From the NCBI GenBank assembly GCA_002840735.1, contig PHBY01000004.1, forward strand, positions 1-64,000: 64,000 bases of DNA. The letters are read 5' to 3'. Both the position numbers and the translations under genes were made by a program. This DNA is from Chloroflexi bacterium HGW-Chloroflexi-2 (GTDB taxonomy: Bacteria > Chloroflexota > Anaerolineae > Anaerolineales > Anaerolineaceae). Under the pieces are notes generated by a model. The model searched no databases, was not told the DNA's origin, and saw only the letters and a program-made list of their open reading frames with translations. Each line of letters opens with the position of its first letter. Position 1 is the first letter of the stretch. Positions 26,522 to 35,200 of the stretch are shown here, piece by piece.

Positions 26522-27205
26522 CTATCTTCTGGTTCGATAGCGATTGATCAACTCGCTCGCGCCTGCCAATGGATTGACCAACGACATCGGATTGATCAGA
26601 ACTTGCTGCAGTAACATGGCAAAATAACCTAACGGGATCACCAACCATAAAGCCCAAAGAATAATCGTAGTTACATTTCCGCGTGTATTCGCAATCACTG
26701 CTGATGCGCTTTCAGATGTCCCTATCAGTGCAGCCCATTGATCTGCTGATAATTGAGCGGTGTATGCCAGGTAGAGCCGGCTTCCGATGACGGCCAGGGA
26801 ATAAATCGCAATTCCCGATTTCATATTCCACAAAAGGGTATGTTCCTGCATGTGCACCAGTAAGAGGATGATTGTGCCAGCGATCCACATCGCTGTACCC
26901 AGCCAGGGGACCGGTGCTCCCATCCCCCATTGACTAATTACCCACAGCACCAGAATAATCGCCGTCGTGATTTGAGCTGTGTATAAATCCGGAGTAGTTG
27001 CTTCCCGCCCACTTCGTCCAGGTCGGAAAGCTGCTCTGGATTGCACACGTTGATCCACAAAACGGATGATCAACCCTGCGCAAAGAATACTTACCAGAGC
27101 AGCTCCAGATTCGCCAAGCCAGTAAACGGTTGCGAGAACACCGTTCAACAGGTAAGTAGGCAGAGCGGCGAGAAAATCTCCAAAGACGACAAAATAATCT
27201 GTCAT
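26522..27205 (-). CDS. Polytopic membrane protein of the Tad/conjugation-like operon
   Basis: The 227-residue protein has about six hydrophobic segments: 10-32, 34-50, 78-95, 99-117, 130-150 and 180-203. The soluble parts are short, and LLQQVLINPMSLVNPLAG is near the C-terminus. Family unknown. In size and position it resembles the multi-spanning subunits (VirB6 or TraL-like) of secretion machines, but this is inference from context only. It starts 14 bases after a 39-residue membrane peptide, with an AAGGAGG site. Confidence 0.5.
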   Translation of the reverse strand: MTDYFVVFGDFLAALPTYLLNGVLATVYWLGESGAALVSILCAGLIIRFVDQRVQSRAAFRPGRSGREATTPDLYTAQITTAIILVLWVISQWGMGAPVPWLGTAMWIAGTIILLLVHMQEHTLLWNMKSGIAIYSLAVIGSRLYLAYTAQLSADQWAALIGTSESASAVIANTRGNVTTIILWALWLVIPLGYFAMLLQQVLINPMSLVNPLAGASELINRYRTRR

Positions 27206-27219
27206 GAACTAATGCCTCC

Positions 27220-27339
27220 TTACTTGTCATAATCGTTTCGTGGACACCACAACCCTATCGCCAGTAGTAAGTAGATGACGGACATGAAACCCAGGACGAC
27301 TGTCAGCAACACACCGACCCCAATTGATAAAATCTGCAC
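27220..27339 (-). CDS. 39-residue membrane peptide
   Basis: A GTG at 27,339, preceded by AAAGGTCAAA and nine bases after the upstream gene's stop, opens 39 codons: VQILSIGVGVLLTVVLGFMS, then IYLLLAIGLWCPRNDYDK. One or two membrane segments are followed by a short charged tail. An in-frame stop precedes the GTG closely, so it is a separate cistron. It fills the gap between two operon B genes and ends 14 bases before the next start, which makes it likely to be real. Confidence 0.55.
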   Translation of the reverse strand: MQILSIGVGVLLTVVLGFMSVIYLLLAIGLWCPRNDYDK

Positions 27340-27348
27340 TTTGACCTT

Positions 27349-28641
27349 TTATGGCACCAGTGCCGGAAGAGCCACATATACTTGCATCGTTCCATCAATC
27401 CCTACTCGCCTCGGTTGGGTGATTGGAACTCCACGGAAGCGAGTGCCCGTGGTCACAACGTCCATTCGCAAGTTGAAGGTTCCTGGATCTGCAAATGGAA
27501 CACGGAGTGCCTGGCCAGTAGCAGTACAGGTGCCGCCGCCATCACATCCGCCTGTCCATGAACCAATTCCGGGAATCAGGGTGAAATTCGCCTGGTGGAC
27601 GAAGGCTTCATAATGGGTTTGCCCTAATCTACCTGTGATCCAATCCTGGCTGGCGGCATCCAATGCTGCAGTAGCTTGTAGGGATGCTACCGCATCCGGT
27701 AAATGTTCTACGTGTGTCCGGCATTCCTTGAATACCATTTCGGTATCTGAGACACCATCATTGATAACTGATCCAGCTCCGGTATTGCAATTGGCGGTTT
27801 CTCCGGAATTGACTGAGCGGCAAACATCTCTTTCTTCATAAATCGGCTCATACCAGGTGAAAATCACTGGAGGAACTGTCACCCTGACCTGGATATCTGC
27901 ACCGCGTCGATTTTCAGTATCTTGTCCCACTACCAGGGGATTGTTCGGCGCAGTTTTTTGAATGACGAGGACAGGTTGTTGCATAGAAACTGTTGGATCA
28001 GGACACTCCCTTGGGGGAGGAGGTGGGGTGACAATTCCCGAGCACCCCCCTGGAATGGCCGCACAGTTTTGTGAACCATTCAAATACAACAAATACAACG
28101 AGCGGAGAGCGCCGTCATTCCAAGTCATTTGAAGCAGGGTTGTGATGAATCCCCACCCGGAGAAATAGGTCCACACATCTTGCTGACCATTGAGAACTGC
28201 TCCCCAGAATTGATCCGGGCTGGTGTACTCTGGATGTTCCGCCTGTACCTTGCTCCAATCCAGATTATCGCCGGCAACAAGCCCAAGAAAAGAGATCAGG
28301 CTGCCGTAACCATTTCCCAGTGATCCATAAGAGCCGGTCAAACCGCTTTCTTGGGGGTTCATGGCCATAAAAAATAACGTCGAGGCAGAGGGTAAGACAA
28401 CGATATTCCCGCTAGGTGTTTGATAGCGGTGATAATTTGCATCAAGATCAATAGACTGGCCAAAGGGCAGTTCAATTGACATCCAATCGGGGTGATCTGT
28501 GGTTACTCCCAGATCAATCAAATCAGGATTCAGATTTCCATCCGGCTGAAAAACTTCTGACCAGGGATCAGTGCCCTGAGCATAAACAGCAGATGGTATG
28601 AGCAAGGTCAAGACGACAATGATCAGGAAGAATCTTTTCAC
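27349..28641 (-). CDS. Large exported protein of unknown function
   Basis: The 430-residue protein has a clear signal peptide (MKRFFLIIVVLTLLIPSAVYAQ). The N-terminal half (to about 190) is mixed. A Pro-rich linker (IVTPPPPPREC) leads to a beta-rich, Cys-containing C-terminal half with GSWTGGCDGGGTCTATGQAL. It should work outside the cytoplasmic membrane. It overlaps the upstream gene by one base and belongs to operon B. No known family is seen; an outer component of the pilus or secretion apparatus is plausible. Confidence 0.55.
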   Translation of the reverse strand: MKRFFLIIVVLTLLIPSAVYAQGTDPWSEVFQPDGNLNPDLIDLGVTTDHPDWMSIELPFGQSIDLDANYHRYQTPSGNIVVLPSASTLFFMAMNPQESGLTGSYGSLGNGYGSLISFLGLVAGDNLDWSKVQAEHPEYTSPDQFWGAVLNGQQDVWTYFSGWGFITTLLQMTWNDGALRSLYLLYLNGSQNCAAIPGGCSGIVTPPPPPRECPDPTVSMQQPVLVIQKTAPNNPLVVGQDTENRRGADIQVRVTVPPVIFTWYEPIYEERDVCRSVNSGETANCNTGAGSVINDGVSDTEMVFKECRTHVEHLPDAVASLQATAALDAASQDWITGRLGQTHYEAFVHQANFTLIPGIGSWTGGCDGGGTCTATGQALRVPFADPGTFNLRMDVVTTGTRFRGVPITQPRRVGIDGTMQVYVALPALVP

Positions 28642-29201
28642 TACTTCTTTCCTTCTTCTACAGTTGTGGTGGGGGTTTTTCCCCGAGCGAGAATGGCATT
28701 GATTTCTTCTTCCATCAGGAAACGATCAAACTTCCAACCACTTTCTGTTTTCGCGAGAACAACATATGCTGTATCCTGGGTTTTATTGCTACCCGGTAAG
28801 GGAGAAGATAGCGTGATGGTCATCTGCCAGACTTGCTCGGAACCATTGTCTGCTACTTTTTCTACTGCCTGAGAGGCAGCTGTGACCACAGATTTGGCAT
28901 CCACGTATTTTTCCCACATACGGTCTGCGCCGGTCGAAAACAGCTCGCATCCAGCGGGAGTGCTTACCTCGCAGATACGCTCAAGCCAGGCTTCTTTTCC
29001 TTCCTGATAGTTCACCTGGAAGACCTGGTCGATGGCATTGACCGCTGCAGTAGACCCCAGACTGTCTTCGTTGGTTGCTGCTGCTGAACTCTGCTCCGTA
29101 CGAAGTGGCCAGTTTTCGATCACCAGGATACCGACAGCAATGACAACTGCCAGGATGACGGCAATGATCAGATTGCGCTTTGAGACTGGAATTTCTTTCA
29201 A
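28641..29201 (-). CDS. Membrane-anchored protein, first gene of operon B
   Basis: The 186-residue protein has one N-terminal membrane helix (residues 10-27). Its outside domain (about 50-170) ends with VWQMTITLSSPLPG and DTAYVVLAKTESGWKFDRFL, which resembles the NTF2-like layout of TcpC/VirB8 conjugation proteins. That similarity is by eye and is not proven. The start is a TTG with AAGGAGAA at good distance. It opens operon B, 186 bases downstream of the -10. Confidence 0.5.
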   Translation of the reverse strand: MKEIPVSKRNLIIAVILAVVIAVGILVIENWPLRTEQSSAAATNEDSLGSTAAVNAIDQVFQVNYQEGKEAWLERICEVSTPAGCELFSTGADRMWEKYVDAKSVVTAASQAVEKVADNGSEQVWQMTITLSSPLPGSNKTQDTAYVVLAKTESGWKFDRFLMEEEINAILARGKTPTTTVEEGKK

Positions 29202-29387
29202 TTTTTTCTCCTTTTCCGGTTAACGGGTTTGAAAGTTAGTTAAAACAAAAGCGACCATTCAGATCTCAACACCTATTTACACGCACTCAAGTTGCGTAGA
29301 CAGGGAAGAAGCTGATGGTCGCTCCAAGGATTCTTTGGAACAGCTGATGATTATCAGCGACCGAACAGATATTTGGTTGTGACTCTA
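29202..29387 (-). promoter_or_regulatory. Structured leader of Tad operon B with attenuator-like segments
   Basis: Three minus-strand segments can pair in two exclusive ways: GGTCGCT (29,362-29,356), AGCGACCATCAG (29,323-29,312) and CTGAATGGTCGCT (29,262-29,250). Pairing of the second and third gives a 12-bp stem directly followed by TTTGTTTT, a terminator-like end. Pairing of the first and second would prevent it. Other small hairpins lie at 29,343-29,358, 29,325-29,339 and 29,281-29,297. The terminator loop is long (about 48 bases), which lowers certainty. Confidence 0.45.
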
Positions 29388-29424
29388 ATCATAGCAATAA
29401 GAAAGCACCTATCCTAGGGGGACA
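29388..29424 (-). promoter_or_regulatory. Promoter of Tad operon B with conserved 15-bp box
   Basis: TATCCTAGGGGGACA (29,410-29,424, plus strand) is identical to the box before operon A. Again it lies 16 bases from the minus-strand -10 (TATGAT, 29,393-29,388). Similarity extends into the spacer (ATAGCAA, GAAA). Two promoters with the same box and geometry strongly suggest common control by one activator. Confidence 0.7.
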
Positions 29425-29459
29425 TATTTGACTAAATTAGCAAAAATGCGGAAATTAAC

Positions 29460-29488
29460 TTGACAAAGAAATACTAGAGTATTACATT
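29460..29488 (+). promoter_or_regulatory. Promoter for the RHH regulator
   Basis: TTGACA (29,460-29,465) and TACATT (29,483-29,488) are separated by 17 bases, about 31 bases before the start of the RHH gene. It is divergent from the operon B promoter, with 35 bases between the two elements. A regulator made here could therefore influence both. Confidence 0.55.
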
Positions 29489-29519
29489 ATAAATAACCTA
29501 ACCGATAAGGAAAACGAGC

Positions 29520-29774
29520 ATGCCGAAAACAAATTCTGCGAGTAAACCAGTACGATCTTTTCGAATAAGCCCAGAAGGCGTGAGTCAATTAAGAGCGATG
29601 GCAAGCGTTATGGGACGGAGTGAAAGCGATGTGATTGAGGTTGCTCTAGATCGAATGTATCGCGAGGAGATTCGTTATAACCGGGTCCTACGAGATGGTG
29701 CCCGACCAGAAGATAAGTATCAGACAGATAAAGAGAATGAAGGAGAAAATGAAATTCATCGTAGTGATTCTTAA
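29520..29774 (+). CDS. Ribbon-helix-helix (Arc/CopG-like) DNA-binding protein
   Basis: The 84-residue protein has VRSFRISPEGVSQLRAMAS, then GRSESDVIEVALDRMYRE: one beta strand and two helices, the RHH fold (residues 10-50). A charged tail follows. RHH dimers bind short operators. The gene is divergent from operon B, so a role as regulator of that operon is a fair guess. It overlaps the start of the following small membrane-protein gene. Confidence 0.65.
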   Translation: MPKTNSASKPVRSFRISPEGVSQLRAMASVMGRSESDVIEVALDRMYREEIRYNRVLRDGARPEDKYQTDKENEGENEIHRSDS

Positions 29775-30213
29775 GTTGATTGGATGGGTTGTCAAAACTG
29801 CTGTCATCCTGGCGATTTGCTCCAGCATTTTATTCGTTGCCTACAAGGGAAACCAGCCTATGCAGGTTCCTGAAGCTCCGAAGGGGATGACTTACTTTGA
29901 ATTCGTTGCTGACCGGATAGATGCAGCTAAGACAGTAGAACCTTCCCGATGCGGGTGGGGCATGATGTTATCTTTAGCCACTTTAGGCCCAATTTATTCA
30001 TTTGTTTATACTGAAGTTGGCATCCACCCGGATGGAGCTCTTGCGCATGGCACCGCCCCAGATCCAGATATCCCTAAGGATGTCGCAAATGCTAAGTGGT
30101 ATGAAGTACCTGGAATCTGGTGGAATACAGTTGAAAATCTATCCTGGACGATGGTGGGGAAGCCGGCAATGTATGGATGTAAGTTTAGGCCAGTTCAAGC
30201 TGTAAAATATTGA
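29749..30213 (+). CDS. Small membrane-anchored protein of unknown function
   Basis: The 154-residue protein starts at ATG 29,749 after GAAGGAGAAA; upstream in-frame starts would sit deep in the RHH gene. A hydrophobic anchor (residues 2-32) is followed by a soluble part with two Cys, one in PSRCGWGMM and one in MYGCKF. Family unknown. The overlap with the RHH gene suggests one transcript. Confidence 0.5.
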   Translation: MKFIVVILKLIGWVVKTAVILAICSSILFVAYKGNQPMQVPEAPKGMTYFEFVADRIDAAKTVEPSRCGWGMMLSLATLGPIYSFVYTEVGIHPDGALAHGTAPDPDIPKDVANAKWYEVPGIWWNTVENLSWTMVGKPAMYGCKFRPVQAVKY

Positions 30214-30430
30214 GACGTGCGTGTTGTTAATAAAAGAAGTTTGGGATATACCTCAAATCTTATAAAGATATATTCCTGTTAAAAGTATCTCTGCTTGGTA
30301 CATGAATTGTACAAGCGCACAAGAAAAGACAACTCAACTGCAAGGCTGATGTCAAATTGGGATTCAAAATTAACTGCAGATACAAGAAAATTTTAAATAC
30401 AAATCTGTCATAAATAATCCAAATTCATGG

Positions 30431-30458
30431 TTGATTTTATGACAAAACGCGCTATAAT
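30431..30458 (+). promoter_or_regulatory. Promoter of the XRE - ImmA - PIN operon
   Basis: TTGATT (30,431-30,436) and a perfect TATAAT (30,453-30,458) are 16 bases apart, 28 bases before the XRE start. GAAGGAAGAGG supplies the ribosome site. XRE proteins of such loci normally bind near this position and repress their own operon. The preceding 217 bases (30,214-30,430) hold nothing else I recognise. Confidence 0.55.
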
Positions 30459-30485
30459 CATGTTATAAGAAGGAAGAGGATAATT

Positions 30486-30830
30486 ATGAACGAAACTATC
30501 GGGAATAAGATAAAGGGATTGCGGGAAATGGCCGGCTTGAATCAGGTTCAAATTGCACATTTCTTAAATGTCGATCAAAGCACAATATCAAAATGTGAAA
30601 AGGGTGAACGCCAATTCCAAGTGGATCAATTGGAACTATTGGGAAGTCTATTCGGGTGTGCCTTAACAGATTTAGTTAAAAGAGAATTGGAAGTAAAACC
30701 TTTACGTATCGCCTTTCGCGCAGATGCCATCGGAAACGAAGATTTGATGGCTATCGCGGATATTCACAAGCTCGCATTAAATTTAACCGAAATGCGCAAT
30801 TTACTTCAGAGGGCGGCAGTTGAAGGCTAA
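30486..30830 (+). CDS. XRE-family HTH regulator
   Basis: The 114-residue protein has a Cro/C1-type HTH at residues 5-60 (LREMAGLNQVQIAHFLNV, then DQSTISKCEKGERQF) and a short C-terminal helical region. It overlaps the following metallopeptidase gene by 11 bases. Paired XRE plus ImmA/IrrE proteins are the known switch of ICEBs1-like elements, where the peptidase cleaves the repressor, and also occur in toxin-antitoxin and defence loci. Here a PIN protein is the third member. Confidence 0.8.
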   Translation: MNETIGNKIKGLREMAGLNQVQIAHFLNVDQSTISKCEKGERQFQVDQLELLGSLFGCALTDLVKRELEVKPLRIAFRADAIGNEDLMAIADIHKLALNLTEMRNLLQRAAVEG

Positions 30831-31584
30831 AAGCGAATTAAGTTATCAAGCGAACGATTTACGAAAACGATTCGGAGAGGATTTGTTCTCTCCGATTGAT
30901 GTGTTTGCTATTCTGCAATCTCAGGAGCGATTAACTCTAGTTTTTTATCCGCTATCCGAGCACATTTCTGGTATGTGTGTACGTACCCACAGTGGAGATC
31001 AACTGGTAGCAATCAATTCCAGATTGACGCAAGGTCGGCAACGATTTACTGCCGCGCACGAGCTTTACCACTTGTTTATCCAAAAAGAAATTCAAAGTAT
31101 AGTTTGCGGGAAAGAAATTGGTGCCGGGAAGGACGAAGAGGAGAAGAACGCTGATGGATTTGCCTCATTTTTCCTGGCACCCAATGACGCTCTACGCAGT
31201 TATATTGAAAATAATTTAAAGAAGGGCAAAAATCGTCCAATCTCGTTGGAAGACATAGTGCGTATTGAGCAGTATTTCAGGATGAGCCGCCAGGCAACGC
31301 TTTACCGCTTAGTAGGGGACGGATTTATCACACTTGATTTTGCTAATACTCTAAAAAGCAATATCATCGCTTCTGCTCGTAAGTATGGATTTAATGAAAC
31401 GTTATACGTTTCCACTCCCTCCGATCAGCAATACTACACGACTGGAAGTTATATTGAATTAGCGGAACAACTCAAAGATCGCGATTTGGTTTCCAACGGT
31501 AAATACGAAGAGCTTTTGCTCGATGCGTATCGGGCTGACATCGTTTTTAACTTTGAAACCGAAAACCAGGAGACGTATGATTGA
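30820..31584 (+). CDS. ImmA/IrrE-family zinc metallopeptidase
   Basis: The 254-residue protein has the zinc site RFTAAHELYHLF, with H80 and H84 and the catalytic Glu between. The typical third-ligand region ADGFASFFLAPNDAL follows. Members cleave an XRE repressor or act as its regulated partner. The start is a TTG inside the last codons of the XRE gene, indicating coupling. A C-terminal extension (about 170-254) may sense a signal or contact the PIN protein, whose ATG overlaps this stop. Confidence 0.8.
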   Translation: MKAKSELSYQANDLRKRFGEDLFSPIDVFAILQSQERLTLVFYPLSEHISGMCVRTHSGDQLVAINSRLTQGRQRFTAAHELYHLFIQKEIQSIVCGKEIGAGKDEEEKNADGFASFFLAPNDALRSYIENNLKKGKNRPISLEDIVRIEQYFRMSRQATLYRLVGDGFITLDFANTLKSNIIASARKYGFNETLYVSTPSDQQYYTTGSYIELAEQLKDRDLVSNGKYEELLLDAYRADIVFNFETENQETYD

Positions 31585-32104
31585 GTCATTATTCCTGGAT
31601 ACGGACTGCCTTTCGACGTTTCTAGTTGTTGGGCAAGAAAATCTTATACTCCAGTTATATGCCGGGCGAATCGGTATCCCTCAGCAAGTTTATGCGGAAC
31701 TAAAAAAAGTGCATTTCATGAAGAACAAAGTGGATACTTTACTCAAATCAAATCGAATAATCCTCTACCAGATCGATGCCAGTACGGACTCGGGGGCTTT
31801 ATATCTTAAAATGATTACTAACCCAGACAAAGGGTATAAGATTATTGGTAGCGGGGAGGCTTCTGCAATTGTATTGGCAAAACAATATAAAGGCATCTTG
31901 GGAAGTAATAATATGCGAGATATTTTGCCATATATTCGATTGTTTGACTTGAAGCACCGCACTAGTGCTGAAATCATGGTGGAAGCTTTTGAACAGCATT
32001 TGATCAGCGAAGGACAGGGAAATGTGATCTGGCGGGATATGCTTCAGAGGAACCGAAAACTTCCCGCTGATACCTTTAGTGAATTCCTGGCAACCCAAAA
32101 TTAG
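31577..32104 (+). CDS. PIN-domain protein, probable nuclease
   Basis: The 175-residue protein starts at ATG 31,577 within the stop region of the peptidase gene (ATGATTGAG). It shows the PIN order: FLDTDCLSTFLVV with N-terminal Asp, IPQQVYAEL with Glu, KIIGSGEASAIVLAK with Glu, then LGSNNMRDI with the last Asp. The fold is a metal-dependent ribonuclease, here probably the effector of the three-gene operon. It carries a longer C-terminal tail than simple VapC toxins. Confidence 0.7.
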   Translation: MIESLFLDTDCLSTFLVVGQENLILQLYAGRIGIPQQVYAELKKVHFMKNKVDTLLKSNRIILYQIDASTDSGALYLKMITNPDKGYKIIGSGEASAIVLAKQYKGILGSNNMRDILPYIRLFDLKHRTSAEIMVEAFEQHLISEGQGNVIWRDMLQRNRKLPADTFSEFLATQN

Positions 32105-32289
32105 TCGGGGTAAATTGTTCGAAAAGTTGTTGAGTTATCTCCAACCACTAAAAAAAATTCTCAATCTAATTTCTCATCTCGCTAACATTGCAATAAATTC
32201 GTAAGAGCACTTAGGTGGTATTATTTTGGAAAGATTCAACTATCCACAACAGCAGATCGTCACTTGCATATGATGAGGTCTAAAAACAC

Positions 32290-35200
32290 ATGAAATCATT
32301 ATTAAAACCTCCGATGCAAAAAGGGAAAGAACCGCCTTTCTTTGATATGGGAGCTATACCGTTTCAAGAGTTATGTCGGGATTTGTTAGCTGTGCAGGGC
32401 GAATTTACTGATTGCAGAATTTATGGTGACAATGGAGAAGGGCAATTCGGCATTGATATTCGTTGCGACCGGAAGACTGGAATTCTGGAAGTTGCACAAT
32501 CCAAATGTTATAAAAATTTCCCGCCAGCAGAAATAGTTGAGGTTTCAAATAAATTTTTCGAAAGCATTCAATTTTGGCAAAAAGAGGGAGTGAAAAAGTT
32601 TATCCTAATAGTAGCATGTAGGATAACATCCCAAAAAGCCAACACTCAAATTTCAATTGAAAGACAAAGATTCAAAGATGCGGGTATTGATTATGAATTA
32701 TGGGATGCAATCCGCATTCGTGACATTCTCCGAGATAATTCCAAATTAATTTATACACATATTGAGAATAGTCAATTTTGGTCTGAACAAATATGTGGTC
32801 AAGTAACTGCATCTCCATTTACTAATCAGCCGGGCTTTGGCATAAATTTATCATTAGCCACTGATTTTAACAACTTATTAACACTTCTAAATTCAAAAGC
32901 ATCAGAGGAACTTGAAAAGAATAGAATATTATGGCGGGAAGGGGATAAGAAAAAGGTTTTTGAATGGATAAAACAGAAAAAAACTAATATTGATGAGTGG
33001 AAAGCAATAGATGTAAAAACAAAGGCGGGAATTATTCGATTAGAAGCAATTACATATATTGATTTTTATGAAGATTTTGATAAAGCTGAAAACCTTCTTC
33101 AAGCAGCAAAAGAACTCGACCCAGAAGGACTTGATAGGAAATATTGGGCAATTCTTGCTTTACATCGGTCGGGTCTGGAGGACAGTTTAGAGACGCTTAG
33201 CGATGCGGATGATATTGATTCAATATGCGCTCGAGTTTCTCTCTTGCTTCAGAAAAGTAGCATTTATGAAGCAAAAAGCTTGCTTGAACAATTACAGGTA
33301 GAGACCAGTAATAATGCTGAAGTTTTCCGTCTGCAGGCATTGTTACATTTGGAGTTCCGAGATTTACAAAAAGCTAGAGAAACCATCAACCAAGCAAAAC
33401 AAATCGCAAGCAATTGGGAAAGCATTCAGATTGCCGACGCGGTAATTTCTTATTTTTCTGCGCTCTCGCCAGCAGTCTTTTCTAGGACAACGACATTGTG
33501 GCCAGAACCAATTGAACTAGACCTTATAAAGTCTTCTAACGAAGCCATTCATGCGCTTGATTATGCGGCAGAAATATTCCGAAAAGTTTATCAGAATGAG
33601 TATTCAGGTGCTTCCTACAGACTTTCCTTGAAGCTATGGTATGCTGCTTGTTTAGCATGCAATTTTAGAAGACAGAAAGAAGCAGAAAATTTTTTCAGTA
33701 GTCTGCTGACCGACTTTCCTACTGATCATCGAATAATCTCTTGGGTATTCTATAGAAGATATCCATTTCAGTTACAGAAAAGCCATCAAGAGTTAAAAAA
33801 GAAACGTGAGAAAGGTTTGGCCACTGCAGCAGACATTATTAGCAGTGCTATGCTAAATATTCAACTTAAGAAAGTACGAAATACTCTGTATCTACTCGAG
33901 AGCAATAAAAAGTTATTTATTACAGAAGGACTCGAGCAATTATGGGATTTTTGGCATATTCAAACACTCATCGCACAAAAAAAGATGAGTGATGCCAACA
34001 GAGAATTTCAGGAATCAAGTTATCGCGAACAGTTAAAACCTATTCAATATTTATTGCTTAGTCAAGAAAGCAACGAAGGTGAAGGTTTAGATAAATTTAT
34101 TGGCTTATTAATAAAATCATATGAGGAACAGAAAGATGCATTGGCGCTAATGGAAATGTGCCAGTACTACGCAGCAAAACAAAAATGGCAAGAGATCAGT
34201 TCATATCCGGACCGATTGGTCTCTGAAATCCAAACAGAAAAAGCATTTAAGATTGGTGTTGCAACTCTTTATAACCAAGGAATGTACCAGGAATGTAAAC
34301 TTTATATCGAGCGAAATAAATCTTTATGTTTTGATAACAACCTTCCAAGTGATCTGATATTAATTTACATACAAAGCAAGGCACTATCTGGTGAATTTCC
34401 TGAAGCCCTGTCGGATTTACGTCAAATAGCCGAGAGCAACCCAACCAAACAAAATCTCCTATTGCTCCGTGACTTCTATATTCGTAAAGGTGATAAATTG
34501 GGTTTAAGGGATGTTGCAATTCTGATAAAGAAGCAGCCGGATTTTAAGGCTGACGAACTTATCCAAATTGCCAATTCTCTGCTTTGGGCATCTCCCGAGC
34601 TCGCAATCGAGTTTTTTGATTTAGCACCAGTTGACCAATTAAGTTCACAGCATGTAGTCGAGAAAATGATGCTTGGTTTCTCGTTAGGTCTTGATTCTGA
34701 AATGAAAGATATCCACAAACTGATTCCTAATATTATGAGTGCGGAAGGCGCACTAATAAGGGTAACAACATTCGAAGAGACAATTGACATAATAAAACAG
34801 AGGAATCAGCAGTGGAATGAATTAGTCTATAAATACAACTCCGGAGAAATACCTATCCATTTTCTTTCCATGAATGCCAGGTCCAATTTATTCACGCTTT
34901 ACAATATGGCATTTAGTAACAATAATTTAGCTTCTCCCAAGCAAAAATTCCCACTATTTATCCGCTTTGGCGGGAGACCATCCCTTGTCGATTTTAAAGA
35001 GCCTGATGAACCAATATTGGATCATTTATCCCTTGATGTAACGAGCCTTTTATTATTGGATCACTTTTCTCTTCTTGATGTCTTTGAGGAAATTGGAAAA
35101 CCAATCAATCTACCCGGTGAAACTGTCCTTGCTCTAGTAAATATGAAACAGTCACTTGAGCAGTATCAACCGGAAATTGTTCAGGCATCAAAACTATTGC

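Noticed and set aside
15969-29387. Cyclic-di-GMP or other known riboswitch in the Tad leaders
   Set aside because: I compared by eye with the GEMM-I, GEMM-II and cobalamin patterns and could not place their conserved cores. Only a generic structured leader is supported.
32226-32270. DnaA-box-like TATCCACA before the giant gene
   Set aside because: It is a single imperfect copy with no cluster. The iterons in the rep gene are the better origin candidate.
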